From contig OZ316893.1 in NCBI GenBank assembly GCA_973895155.1, forward strand, positions 26,226,001 to 26,290,000: a DNA stretch of 64,000 nucleotides, in the 5' to 3' direction. Below are positions 10,814-21,861 of this stretch, one piece after another (position 1 is the stretch's first letter; each line of letters starts with the position of its first letter). The DNA is from Marsupella aquatica. Taxonomy: Eukaryota > Marchantiophyta. The position numbers and the translations under genes are program-made. Below the pieces are notes generated by a model. That model was not told the DNA's origin. It ran no database searches and saw only the letters and a program-made list of their open reading frames with translations.

Positions 10814-13490
10814 CCTTCACTTTTCCAACCCCATGGGTATCAATGGAGCGGTGCACACATGTAATCCAACCATTCCTCAAAATTCAATAAGTTTTGCACC
10901 CAGCCACCTTAGCAGAGGGAAGAAAACAAAAGCTTGCAGCACCCACGAGGTGAAGTATTGAGAAACAATAATAAACAAGAGAAAGGGAAACCGTAGAAGC
11001 ACCTAGTCGAAGAAGACAAAATACAAGTAGAAAATGGAAACCTTAGAAGCAGTGAAGAAGGAGCAAACTCTCAACTTATAAAAAATAGCGCCCACCATTG
11101 TCTTGGAGGAGGGAACAAATATCATTCGGCAGCACACCATTTTTATTTTATTTTTTGCCTGGAAACTGTTGTTTTATTGATCTTAAAACAATCATTAGGC
11201 AGCCCACCATTTTTGGTTGGTTTGCTTGGGCGTAAATTCTTACTACACCCCACCATCGATTAAATTTTTGGTAGGGCGACAGCAAAAATATTCATTGAAT
11301 TGCCTTTTTATTCTTTAAATATTGAAGGAGGTGATCGGGGGATCACTCCACCCAGCCCAGGGTAGATTCACTTTTTCATTCTATTGACATTTTTTTTAAC
11401 CCTTTGATTTTCTTAGATTTTGAGAAGTACCGTTAGATCCGATGAGTACCTCCCCAGTAAGGAGGTACACATATGGCAATTCCACCAGGAGTATATTTTC
11501 TTATTTATTCAACTGTGAGATTGTTCTAGATTTGACAAGGACCGTTCAATCTGGCAAGAAGCTCTATGAGGGAGGCAAGTCTATCACTTACGCAATTGCA
11601 TTGGTCAAGCTTTTGCAAGTCTGCCACTTTATTTCCCAAAAGATCTGGCCACCATGAACAAAACCAAAATTTAGAGGAAAACGGAAAACCTGTGAGCACC
11701 TCAAAGCTCTTGGTTTTGGTTCCAACATGATCATGCAGGTTCCCGGAACTAAAATGGCAGACTCACAAATTGATGGTTTACCACTTGTGACCAATGTCCA
11801 CCACTGACACTTTCACCATGAAATAGTTTAGGGGCTCCTCAGGTCTGAGACACTCTATTCTAACGTTCATCAAAGCCCCCACCCCCTAAAAATTAAAAAA
11901 ACAACCAAAAACCACAACTGACACTTTCACCAGGAAATGGTTTAGGGGCTCTTCACGTCTGAGACACCTTATTCTAACGTTCATCAAAGTCTCTCACCCC
12001 CCCCCCTTCCCAAAACAAAAACAACCAAACAAACCCCCAAAAAACTGGTCGCTGACTATTTTTTCTGGGTAAGAATTTGGCGGAAATTCGCACCAAAGGA
12101 AAGAGCAGCTGGGCAGCCGGTCAAGCAAAGCAGTCAAGCCGTCAAGGGAAGGAAGAGGTCAAGCCCGCGGTACCCGGCCCTGAGGTAGCGGGCCGTCCCC
12201 TGGGCGATGTCCCCCAGGAGACTAGGCGAAGCCAAGCCGTGTCGTGCCATGTGGTCACGCGGCCCCTCCCGAGCGACTGGCCCCTCTTCACCGGACCTGA
12301 GCTTCGTTCGTTTTTCGGCTGCGAACCAAAACCACATAACAAACCAGACCAAGCCCAACATCGGGAATGCGGAACGCGGAACAACGAAGCTCAACATCCT
12401 GACCGCTGTAATAATAATAAATTATATTTACTAAAAATCCTCTGCCCCCAGATTTTTGTCCTCTTCGTAACGTTCTTCGTTCTGCGAGCTATCAAGTTGA
12501 CTTTTCAATAATGCTAGACAACAAAAAAACGCATGAACTTGCGATGAAATCTCCAAAGAGTTGGGGTCAGAACGGAATTAACAAGACAGATTAGTCTTCA
12601 ACGACAAAACAGAAATTCACAAGAAATTAGTTGGGGGTGGTCTCAGAATGATCGGTCCTCTGGAATAGAAGGACACTAAAAGGCGTCTCAAACAAGGCCT
12701 TTCCTTTTTTCAGTCAGCAATGCGTGAAATTCTGTCCGCGACCATGACCAAAATCCCAAAATTTTCCAGTCAGCAATGTGTGAAATGTTTGTACGCACAG
12801 TGACCAAAAGTCCAACTTATGGGTGAACTTGCACCCACAACTCAACATGATCAGTTTTAAATGGGTGTCTGACAAATTTTTAAGGCACTGGCAAATTTGC
12901 ACAAAAGAATATATGGTGTAGGTGTTGGTGCACTGACTTCCCAAGTTAATGATGGTCGCATTTTGGGAAGCACAGATTTGTTGGTCTTCAGTCTTTGCTC
13001 TCCAGTTTACTTTCTTGACAAAACTCACAAGTTCTCCATTACTTTATTTAGGGGACTAACATTTTTAAGGTTTCCTTCTTCATTAAAATGATTTGTATTA
13101 TTGTCCCAAGTTTATCTTTGAACTGGGGTCAGCTTTGGGGAGGAGAGAAGAGGGGAAATGTTATACTTTCTTGACAACACTTTGGCCTTATTTTAGTAAC
13201 TTGCATCCACCAAGTTTTGCATGGGCTAGTAGAAAGAATTGGCCCTTCAGTTTGCTTCCGTGGAAAAAAGTCACAGCCAAGTTTCCCTGACTTCGTGTAA
13301 AACCACCCTTGGACTGCCTCTGGAGGTGCTACAAATATTGGACCATTGATTTAAAGAGATTTGCATTTATTGCATTTCATTTCAAAATAAATATAGGGTC
13401 TATCTTTAGAACAAAAAGTGTCCTTTTGAAAAAATGTCATAAATGATTTGATTTTAAAGCTACCCTGGACAAGAGACTGATTTGAAACAT
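10814..13490. other. Non-coding stretch with simple repeats
   Basis: No supported gene. It holds AT-rich DNA, homopolymer runs (for example C at about 11998-12006) and one tandem duplication listed separately. The open frame around 12077-12511 is compositionally biased, without a recognisable domain. Confidence 0.5.
11803..12030. repeat. Two-copy tandem repeat, period about 114 bp
   Basis: ACTGACACTTTCACC begins at 11803 and again at 11917. The following about 80 bases align well, including the phrase TCTAACGTTCATCAAAG in both copies, then each copy ends in C-rich and A-rich runs. Confidence 0.75.
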
Positions 13491-13494
13491 AGTG

Positions 13495-14165
13495 CACAAG
13501 TGCCCCACAGCCAAGATCGGAAGAAAGTCAGAAGCGCCCCCAAGATCGGTCACCAGTACCCCTAGATAGACAAGAAGTCCCCAGTGCCCCCAAGATAGGA
13601 AAAAAGTCACAAGTGCCCCCAAGACTGAAGAAAAAGTGCCAGTGCCCCCAAGACTGGAAAAAAGTCACGGTGCCCCCAAAGATAGAAAAAAGCCACCAGT
13701 CCCCCGAGACAGAAAACAAGTCACTAGTTCCCCAGAGTCAGGCAAAAAGTAACAAGTGCCCCCCAAGATAGGAAAACAATAACCAGTGCCCCCAAAATAG
13801 AACACAGTCACTAGTGCCCCCAAGATAGAAACAAGTCACACAAGTGCCCCCAGAATAGGAAGCACGTGACAAGTGCCCCCCAAATTAGGGATACAAATTT
13901 ACCATGCCCCCAAGGTAGAGAAAATTCGCCGTGCCCCCAAGTTAGAGAAAATTCACCCTGCCCCCAAGCTAGCAAAAAAGCCCTCACCGCTCACCCCCTC
14001 CCCCCAACACAGGAAAAAAGCCACCAGTCCCCTTCAAGTCAGGCAAAAACTCACCAGTGCCCCAACACAGGAAAAAAGCCACCAGTCCCCTTCAAGTCAG
14101 GCAAAAACTCACCAGTGCCCCAAGATAGGGGAAAAGGCACAAGTGCCCTACCCCAGTGCCCCTGT
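13495..14165. repeat. Minisatellite, roughly 27-30 bp unit, more than 20 degenerate copies
   Basis: Variants of AGTGCCCCCAAGATAGG followed by an A-rich stretch and GTCAC repeat head to tail through the whole interval. Towards the right end one longer block (about 50 bases) is itself duplicated, at 14010-14060 and 14064-14116. The array lies about 1.3 kb upstream of the NSP2-like start codon. Its open frames on both strands are products of the repeat and not genes. Confidence 0.9.
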
Positions 14166-15424
14166 TGTAAAGCCACCACCCCGAACAAGTGAACAAGCAA
14201 GCAAGCAAAGCAATTAAGCCAGCCCGCAAGCAAAGCGAATTGAGCGATTAGGAGACGATTAGCTCGTCTGAGCCAGGGAGTATTAAATGAGGGTCCACTC
14301 TACAGTGCTGTGTTCGTTCCGGGGCCACACAGTCACACACACACGCACACACTTGCTTTGTCGTTTGAGCTATTTTTACGCTTTTCACCCTGTGGACCGT
14401 CAATTCTCTCCGCTTCTTTCTGCGCCGCGGAGCCCACCGCCTCGCTCGCCACGCCCCCTCCAGCCTATATGGCGTCGACCCCCCTCTCGTGCACTCGGCA
14501 ATTGTGCGATTTCACATTCACATCCGATTCACATCCGGCTGTTGGCCTACACTACTAGTGCGATCGCGAAGCCCAGGCTGCTGCCATTCGGGCGATCCAG
14601 TCTAGCCTAGTTGCCTGCCTGCCAGCGTGCACGCACGGCACACGCCTGTCCCCTTACATCGCCCTGATTACCTTTCCATCATCACTCCCCGTTTTTCAGC
14701 GGCAGCGGGATCCGTTGCTTTGCGTAAAGTCAGACAGCTGAGATTGAGCTTCTTCCGTCATCGCCCCTTCTGTTGTTGTTGTTGTTGAGTGTCGCTAGAG
14801 CAGCAGCAACTGAAGATTTGTTTGCGAGTGGCAAAGAATTTCATGATTGCAGGAGCTCTAGTGAGAGGATTTCGGTGGCGAAGAATGACCCCCGACCATC
14901 GCTTACCAACGGGTGATCGTATCGTAAAAGTTTCGAGGCTCTTTGCCTCAGCGATTAGGAATTTGGGTTTCAAGCTGAATTAGTTGGGAGCGCAATGATG
15001 ACGATGATGATGGTGGCGAAGGAAATGTAACGCGGTGTTGGCTATAGACGTTTTGCTGCAGTTAGAAGTCAGTGATCGACGCTGACGATCGTGGAACTTT
15101 TGATCATCTCTCGGTTTGAGCAAGGGTGGAATCGTCTTCCTGTACGTGTGGAGGTGTGACAAAATGCAGTAGTACAGTGTCGTGGTTTTACACAGCGCCG
15201 TCAGAGGAGGACAACTGAGCTCTGATCCTTGGTCTAAATTGATGTTGATTTAGGACAGTGTCCCAAGAAAAGTGCTCACAAGTACTTGCTCGTCGAAGTA
15301 TCGACTATCGGAACTTACTGCGGAGTTCCTACGACTATCCGGTTGAGAATATTTGCATTTGTCCACCCAGATTTTCGATTTGGTGCAGTCAGCTAGTGGG
15401 GAGACAGCAGCAGCAGCAGGGATA
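14166..15424 (+). promoter_or_regulatory. Presumed promoter and 5' leader of the NSP2-like gene
   Basis: CG-richer sequence with CA-rich and pyrimidine-rich runs, no large open frame on the plus strand, directly upstream of the intronless GRAS gene. I cannot place the transcription start. Several short upstream ATGs exist, including the Met-rich one at 14995. Confidence 0.4.
14995..15030 (+). CDS. Methionine-rich upstream ORF (11 codons)
   Basis: ATG ATG ACG ATG ATG ATG is followed by five more codons and TAA. The peptide is 11 residues, six of them Met. It sits 395 bases before the main ATG in the presumed leader. If transcribed, its clustered ATGs could lower translation of the main frame. 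Function is inference. Confidence 0.3.
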   Translation: MMTMMMVAKEM

Positions 15425-17566
15425 ATGGAGGTTGATATGCATCATGCGTTCCATTCTGAAATGCGGCTGGAGGAGTTCGAAGATTATATGTTAAACGAAC
15501 CCTGCCATGATTCAGACCTGATGTACCATCATAATGGCGAACAGCACGTGCATACCGCAGAATCATGGCATGACACTCTTGCAAATGCCAACGCTCTGCG
15601 CCGGCAGCATCAACAGCAGCATGAGCAGGTTCAACGTTTGCTTTACATTGAGCAGTGTTCGCCATCTCTAAGTCGGTCGAGCTCCCATGTCAGCACAGGG
15701 AGCGAGTCCTCGACGTGGTCGTTCAACAATGAACACAGCAATGATCCGCGAGTAGTAACCGGATTCGCCAGAGGTCAGATGACCAATCTTTGTTCCCCTC
15801 TCTCCGAGCTCACCCGAAGCTCTAGTTCGTCCCTACAAAGCCTTGATTCGGACGAGCTAGATGACTCGCATGCGCTTTCAGGATGTGACATGGTTGTGCA
15901 CAGCAACAACCGTGCTCATCCTCAGATTTCAGACCAGGAGCATTTATCCATGGGCACGGACTTGAGCTCGTTGATGGATTCAATGCTCGGCGCTGAGGTT
16001 TCTGACCTGAGCGCTGCAATTAACGATAGAGTATTTTACGAGGACTGGAGCTCAGTCTCGCGGGGCCAGTCTCTCGAGGAGAAGCCTGAACTCTACGGAT
16101 CCAGTCCCGTGTCTCCGTTGGATTTCTCAGACGAGTGCCATCGTGTTTTGAGTCCGCCGACGACCCAGGGAATTTCGACCGCGGAGCACGATGATCTCAG
16201 CCAGGACTTTCAGTTCTCCAACAACATTTTTGATGACGGGAGGCACCAGAAGTTCGGGAATGGGCATCTCCAGCTGCTGAACAGCAGCAACGAGGTATCT
16301 TCTGGGCACACCAAGGACTTCTTTTACCAGCATTTGTCTTCGCAGATTTCGTTCGACAACTGCCACACACCCAGCGCGAATGGATTCGAGCCGCACCTCG
16401 CCCCGCACTTGGGCATCAAGACCGAGGACGATTTGAACGGGATACGTCTGGTGCATATGTTGCTCGCCGGTGCGGAGGCCGTGGCGAGCTCCAATGTCGA
16501 TCTCGCCAACGTGATATTGGTTCGGCTCAAGGAACTAGTGTCACGCAGCGGGAGCACCATGCAGCGGGTGGCTGCATATTTCAGCGAGGGTCTCCAGTAC
16601 AGGATTGAAGGGGTGAAGGGCTCTGAGAAGGCGTTCGAGCCCCAGAACGAATCCCTCAGCGCATTCCAAGTGATGCACGAGGTTTCGCCCTACATCAAAT
16701 TCGGCCACTTCACGGCCAATCAGGCCATTCTTGAAGCATTTGAGGGAGAGAGAAGAGTGCACATCATGGACTACGACATCCTGGAAGGAATACAGTGGCC
16801 CTCATTGATGCAAGCGTTGGCTTGTAGACCGGGTGGACCTCCCCACCTCCGCATCACAGCAGTGTGTCGCCCGCACGTGAAGAGAGCTTTGGCTATGACT
16901 CAGGAAACGGGCAAGAGACTCACGGAATTCGCTGCTTCCTTCAATATCCCATTCTCTTTCCATCAGGTCCGAATGGACAATGAGGATGAGTTTCGGCCGA
17001 CGCTCCTGAAGCAGGTCAAAGGGGAATGTCTTGCTGTGAACTGTATGCTCCATCTTCCTCACATGCCGCATAGGCCGACCAAAGCCGTCGCTTCCTTTAT
17101 GAAGGTAGTGCAGAAGTTGAACCCCAGGGTCTTCACTTTTGTAGAGGAGGAGCTGAGCTGCAGTGCTCCGACCTTCGTGGGCCACTTTTTCGAGGCTTTG
17201 CATCACTACTCCGCACTTTTTGATTCATTGGAGGCAACCCTGTCAATACAGAGCAAGGGCCGCCAGTTGATAGAACGAATTTTTCTTGCTCCCAGGATCA
17301 CCAACTTGCTGACTTCGAGCTGCTGCAACTCTGAGGGCCCCCTCGGGGCAACCGGTGGTGAAACCAATGGATCGACTCACTGGCATTCGCTTGTTCAAGC
17401 AGCAGGGTTTCAAAATAAACCGATCAGCGTCTACAATTTGTGTCAAGCGAAATTGCTGCTGGGGTTGTTCAATGAAGGGTACAAGGTGGAGGAGGAAAAT
17501 CAGCGTCTGCTTCTCTCTTGGCGCTCCAAACCCTTGATTGCAGCTTCCGTCTGGCAATCTCCCTAA
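15425..17566 (+). CDS. NSP2: GRAS-family transcription regulator, NSP2-like
   Basis: Intronless, 713 aa. The first in-frame ATG is at 15425; the frame is open further upstream but without ATG. Residues 1-335 are Ser- and acidic-rich and probably disordered. The GRAS domain covers about 338-710: leucine-rich region with Ile-Leu-Val-Arg-Leu-Lys-Glu, a VHIID-type core that reads Val-His-Ile-Met-Asp-Tyr-Asp (445-451) followed by Glu-Gly-Ile-Gln-Trp, a second leucine-rich region, and a C-terminal SAW-type block. The core plus Phe-Gly-His-Phe-Thr-Ala-Asn-Gln, the LFDSLEA block and QAKLLLGLFN are hallmarks of NSP2 rather than SCR, SHR, DELLA or HAM proteins. NSP2 proteins act in the nucleus with NSP1 to control strigolactone biosynthesis and root or arbuscular symbiosis genes. 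The SAW region is complete, so the gene looks functional. A miR171-type site lies inside the coding region. Confidence 0.88.
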   Translation: MEVDMHHAFHSEMRLEEFEDYMLNEPCHDSDLMYHHNGEQHVHTAESWHDTLANANALRRQHQQQHEQVQRLLYIEQCSPSLSRSSSHVSTGSESSTWSFNNEHSNDPRVVTGFARGQMTNLCSPLSELTRSSSSSLQSLDSDELDDSHALSGCDMVVHSNNRAHPQISDQEHLSMGTDLSSLMDSMLGAEVSDLSAAINDRVFYEDWSSVSRGQSLEEKPELYGSSPVSPLDFSDECHRVLSPPTTQGISTAEHDDLSQDFQFSNNIFDDGRHQKFGNGHLQLLNSSNEVSSGHTKDFFYQHLSSQISFDNCHTPSANGFEPHLAPHLGIKTEDDLNGIRLVHMLLAGAEAVASSNVDLANVILVRLKELVSRSGSTMQRVAAYFSEGLQYRIEGVKGSEKAFEPQNESLSAFQVMHEVSPYIKFGHFTANQAILEAFEGERRVHIMDYDILEGIQWPSLMQALACRPGGPPHLRITAVCRPHVKRALAMTQETGKRLTEFAASFNIPFSFHQVRMDNEDEFRPTLLKQVKGECLAVNCMLHLPHMPHRPTKAVASFMKVVQKLNPRVFTFVEEELSCSAPTFVGHFFEALHHYSALFDSLEATLSIQSKGRQLIERIFLAPRITNLLTSSCCNSEGPLGATGGETNGSTHWHSLVQAAGFQNKPISVYNLCQAKLLLGLFNEGYKVEEENQRLLLSWRSKPLIAASVWQSP
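16510..16530 (+). promoter_or_regulatory. miR171-type target site inside the NSP2-like coding region
   Basis: CGTGATATTGGTTCGGCTCAA differs from the perfect complement of canonical plant miR171 at two adjacent central positions (16521 and 16522), one of which can form a G:U pair. It encodes Val-Ile-Leu-Val-Arg-Leu-Lys, the same place where seed-plant NSP2 is cut by miR171h. A miRNA variant with GAACC in the centre would pair perfectly. Expected cleavage would be between 16520 and 16521. Confidence 0.75.
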
Positions 17567-18406
17567 TTATACCTCAAGTTCCAGTGTCACCGTATCAGCG
17601 AAATGCGTGTGCCTGAGTAGTTTAATTCGACGAGATTCATTATCGCTACTTTCAGACGAAAGATTGAAAAATCTATTCTCTACCTTCCAGTTCTGTACAC
17701 ATGACTTTGACATGATCTTGACCTAAGTAAGATTCATGAGTGTATACCGTCGTGGATACATGTGGATTACGACTCTGCAAATTTTAGTGTTCTCCACGCT
17801 TTTCCACAGAGTTTTGGGTAGTTCCGGGTTTGAAATCTTTTTTTCTACACCAGTATACCAGTGAGGAAGAAAGCGGGAGAAACTTCCGAGTTGACCAATT
17901 GAAGCTTTCGCCGAACTGGGTCATGTGTAACCTCGAGTGACGGTGACGTTGCATTTTATGTATATAACAGAGTTGCACGGATTTCACCGGACATTTTTTG
18001 TTTTTTTTTGGGTTATGGCTTTGTTAGGACCTGAGCGCCATAGGTGTTCAGTGTGACAATTGGACCAAGGGAAAAGTCCAACAGTCACCGATGATATCGA
18101 TCTTGTATGCGAATCATCAAATAAAGTTATCAGAATGGCAGATTACGAATCTATTGCGTATGTGTGTCGAGACTGTTGTTCGATCCTGTCTCATGGATTT
18201 CGGTTCTCCTCTCGTGAACTCGTTGACACAAACTCGCGGCTTTGACAATTAAACGTCTCGAACGACTTGAAGGTGTCTATCATTAATTTCTGCTCTGGAG
18301 CGCCTTCTGCCATTGATACCGGCGGAATTGAAGTAACAAAAGTCGGTTTATAAAGTGCCTTTTGAGCTAAATTTGCTGAGGAAGTGCACTGAACACAAGC
18401 CGCGCA

Positions 18407-18522
18407 CACGTCATTCAACATCATTTAGTGAAATCTCATCAATCAATAGACCTTTGCTTCTTAACACGTCATTCAACATCATTTAGTGAAATCTCATCAA
18501 TCAATAGACCTTTGCTTCTTAA
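18407..18522. repeat. Exact two-copy tandem duplication, 58 bp
   Basis: CACGTCATTCAACATCATTT starts at 18407 and 18465. I see no difference between the two 58-base copies, which suggests a recent duplication. Confidence 0.9.
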
Positions 18523-18596
18523 AGTCTGTCGAATTATTTTCAGACCAGCCTCTTTGCTTTCAGGGTTGTTTTAAGACGCGACAAATATCGTCATCT

Positions 18597-18623
18597 CCGT
18601 GCCCCCAAGATAGAGAAAAGTCG
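18597..18623. repeat. Lone copy of the 13.5-kb minisatellite unit
   Basis: CCGTGCCCCCAAGATAGAGA followed by AAAGTC matches the units of the array upstream of the NSP2-like gene, especially those near 13900-13960. The unit is therefore present on both sides of that gene. Confidence 0.75.
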
Positions 18624-20680
18624 GAGAGCGCCTTACATACAGCCGTCATTCATCTATTCTACCAGTGACCAAGACATAGAGCCACACATAGGTCAGGTGT
18701 CCTTCGTGGAGTTGTCGCCGATCACGTACGGATATAGTCTACCTTTTGAGATCATATATATATATATATCTAAATATTTGTATCAGGTGTCCGTCTTGGA
18801 GTTGCGAATCTTGATCTACTAGGAACTGTCGACCTTTCCGAGATCGTGTCGATTTACGTGTGACGGTCTGACGAAATAGTGCCTTTATCGTTCAAACTTT
18901 TCTCTGATGTTTTCACTTTTGTTGCGTCTGTACTGTTGTTGAGTGAGTGGTGTCTTGCTGGTGCCCTGAACTCAGCAATTTCTATCATCAAATGTGGCTA
19001 CCTAACAACAAGCATGATGGCCTGGGGTGGGGCTTGATCCGTCATATCATCCCGAGATACGCAAATGGATCGACTTGATTTCAAAATGGATCTGACGGTG
19101 CGTCAAGGTGGTACGTAGACCCAGTACGTCTGCACATGGCTGCAGCTGACGAAGCCCTTCTAACCAATACTTATCTTAAATTTCTATTCCTTCCCTGCAA
19201 GCAACCAGGCCTACTACTTAATATTAGATTCTGCCTTGGTCCCATGGATTTTAATCATCATGCGTCCCATGACGAGCTTGTTATATATATATACAGGACG
19301 GATACGCATCACTTGATACAATCATTCATTCTTTATGTAGATCCATAATTATGTCAGACTCGGATGCCTGCAGGTCAAGCACATTTTCTCGAGAAGTTGG
19401 AGAATCCTGAGCATCGATGTGTCGAATTCCTTACAGACACGATCTCATCCGTCGAGTGAAGGTCTACCACGTCATGGGACAGAGCACAATGGATTAAAGG
19501 ACCATGTCAAGAGCTACAGTAGGAGCCATTTTCCTCCCGTAATCTGATACACAGCGCCGCACAGTGTAATGTTTGCACTTCTCCCAGGAGCACCATGCAA
19601 AGTAAGTAAGAGCGAATTCCACAATGAAGCTCTTAAGCACTCCATTCATGTCACGTATTGATCGATTAAGGGCGATACTCGAAGTGCGAAGTCTTAGAAC
19701 TTTAGTTAGTGAGCAATTCGAGTAGAGTGATTAGCTTCATTCCAATCAACTGTTCAAAGCAGAGGTCTGCAATTCAAATAGTATTCTGTTCCGTTGTCGT
19801 TCACTTTTCTACCTCGGACCTGTTCTCAATTCCTGGCCCCATTCTTCGCGGGTGATCAGATTGAATCAGTGCAGCTCTCAGCAAAAGAGCGAATTTTACC
19901 CTTTATTGTCGGGGGACGGTGGCTACGTGTAAGGCCTAGGTAGCTACCATGGCATTTTTTTGTTCACGATTTATTCCGCTCTCTCTCCTTTGGGCACGCA
20001 CCCACCTTCGGCCTGCATGCGGGCCCCCATACAAAAAAAAAGAACACAACCCTCACAAGAAATCACAAATTCGGATCTGCTATGCTACAAAATGCCGTTT
20101 CCGAAAGCTTTCGATGGGACAAACGGTGAAATGCTTGACAATCCTCCGCACAGCTCAGCGTTCTGGACAACTTGGGAACCAAATTTAGCACTTCCCTTCT
20201 TCTCCTTCAAGCATAAAGAATCTTTTGAGTCTGCTGCAGCTTGCACCCACCACCCTTCGTTTCCTCGCGTTCTGTGCTCGCTTGCTTGCTGATGAACGGA
20301 TTCATGAGTACGCAAACACTAGCACCTCGCTTGAATGAGAATCGATTGCTCATCAGATTATCGATCGATCCATTATTCATCTGTATCCGCCCTCGTATGC
20401 GCCTAGTCCGGTGCTCCACATATTTCAGCCGCTGAGTACTGTATACTGTATGCAAATTCGCGGACAAAGTGACCGGCCGATGATACCCCCAGACTTGCAT
20501 TAATCAAAAACCCAATCCCGACTCAACGATTCAGTCAGCCGCTTTTTGTCTTGAGCTCTCTTTGCAATCTCTCTTCATCTCTTGTAAATATACATCACAC
20601 AGCCAACGAACAAAGGTACCAAACCGGGAGCTAGAAAGGGGGAAGACCTTCAGACTGGACGATCGAAGGAAGAACTCCAT

Positions 20681-20768
20681 GGCGATCAACCTACAGTTGC
20701 TTTCGGTCAAGACAGTCCAGTGTTGGCGATCAACCTACAGTTGCTTTCGGTCAAGACAGTCCAGTGTT
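20681..20768. repeat. Two-copy tandem duplication, 44 bp
   Basis: GGCGATCAACCTACAGTTGC starts at 20681 and again at 20725; the 44-base copies appear identical. Confidence 0.9.
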
Positions 20769-21110
20769 CATCTGATAATAAGTGCAGTCAATATTGCCTC
20801 GGAAGGTTTCTTCCGATGCAGACTCAACGAGGAAGGTATGGAATCACCTTAATTTCTCATGTTTTTTCTTGTTAGCCAAGAAGGCAAATGTCACCTTGTG
20901 TGAAGGAGAAGATGCTAGGAAGATTCCCTGTCTAACTTTAGTCGACTCATTTCTGACTGATAACCATCAGATTTTGGCTAATGGGGTCTATGGCAGGGAC
21001 TGGCTAATGGGGTCTAGCTAGTGGGGAACTGGCTGATGGGGTCTGTGGTGGGAAACTACAGTAGCTAAAGGGGTCTACTGTAGGTGGGGTGTCGTGACAT
21101 GTAGGTGGGG

Positions 21111-21281
21111 TGTCGTGACATATAGTATCGTAGTCGTGATGTATCGAAAATATACAAGTCACCGGCAATACATATGTGCAAGCTGCTAGCAACCAACATC
21201 CTTAAAAAAAGTCCAATCACATTCACAAGTGCCAAGAAAAAGCAACTGAGGTGGCATGTACGTGGTGGAGGTGTAAACCTC
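21111..21281. repeat. Segment A, outer copy next to the left LTR
   Basis: Begins TGTCGTGACATATAGTATCG and ends ...GTGTAAACCTC exactly where the left LTR begins. It is nearly identical to 21647-21818 on the other side of that LTR. Just before it, a 21-base unit containing GGTGGGGTGTCGTGACAT occurs twice. No copy adjoins the right LTR. Confidence 0.85.
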
Positions 21282-21644
21282 TGTATATAAAAGGCGTAAG
21301 AGAAACAATCGTACTGAAATCAAATCGAAAACCGATGGGATGCCAAGATCGGCCGGGAGCATCTAACGAATCACTGTGTGAATCCCGTGTACGGAACTCA
21401 CGAGCACTGTCTGAGCTCTGTCAACAACGATTCAAGAAGAACTGAAAACCCACAAAGAAAGACATGCCCTAAGTAAACAAAGTCCTGGCGTCACACTAAC
21501 AAGCGTGTTTGCTTCAAGAATGCCTCGCATTTGCTATAAGAACATGTCGCTAACTCAAGTAGTACACTAGCCCTAACTACATACCTAGCGGGCATGCAAG
21601 GGACATGCCGATGTGCACAAGAGGCACTGTCCCTCGACATGACA
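21282..21644 (-). repeat. Left (3') LTR of the gypsy element
   Basis: 363 bases; on the minus strand it starts TGTCATGTCGAGG and ends in CA. It aligns over its whole length with 31249-31609, with roughly 17 differences, five of them clustered near 21517-21527. Confidence 0.85.
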
Positions 21645-21646
21645 GT

Positions 21647-21818
21647 TGTCGTGACATATAGTATCGTAGTCATAGTGTATCGAAAACATACAAGTCACCG
21701 GCAATGCATATGTGCAAGCTGCTAGCAACCAACATCCTTAAAAAAAGTCCAATCACATTCACAAGTGCCAAGAAAAAGCAACTGAGGTGGTATGTACGTG
21801 GTGGAGGTGTAAACCTCT
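21647..21818. repeat. Segment A, inner copy between left LTR and coding region
   Basis: Nearly identical to 21111-21281. Together the two copies flank the left LTR as a direct repeat. Explanations include a remnant of a tandem element pair, or a longer LTR whose other copy was truncated. Confidence 0.8.
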
Positions 21819-21835
21819 CTATCCCCCCCAGACCA
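21815..21835 (-). other. Candidate polypurine tract of the gypsy element
   Basis: Read on the minus strand, the stretch contains GGGGGGGATAGAGAGG, a typical plus-strand primer for LTR elements. It lies next to segment A, about 170 bases before the LTR, instead of directly at the LTR. Confidence 0.4.
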
Positions 21836-21861
21836 CAACCAAAAGGAGAGCTGAAGAAAAG

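Larger units (their letters stand above)
17567..21110. other. 3' region of NSP2-like gene, then non-coding DNA
   Basis: No supported gene after the NSP2-like stop codon. The stretch holds a TA microsatellite near 18758-18768, two tandem duplications and a single copy of the upstream minisatellite unit, all listed separately. Confidence 0.5.

Noticed and set aside
12077-12511. A 144-codon plus-strand frame
   Set aside because: No domain, biased composition, simple-repeat surroundings and no splice support.
13437-14233. Several long open frames on both strands rich in Pro/Lys or Gly/Trp/Phe
   Set aside because: They follow the minisatellite period and exist only because the unit has no stop in those frames.
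15353-15424. Upstream extension of the NSP2-like frame
   Set aside because: The extension begins with TTG and has no ATG; 15425 is the first in-frame ATG.
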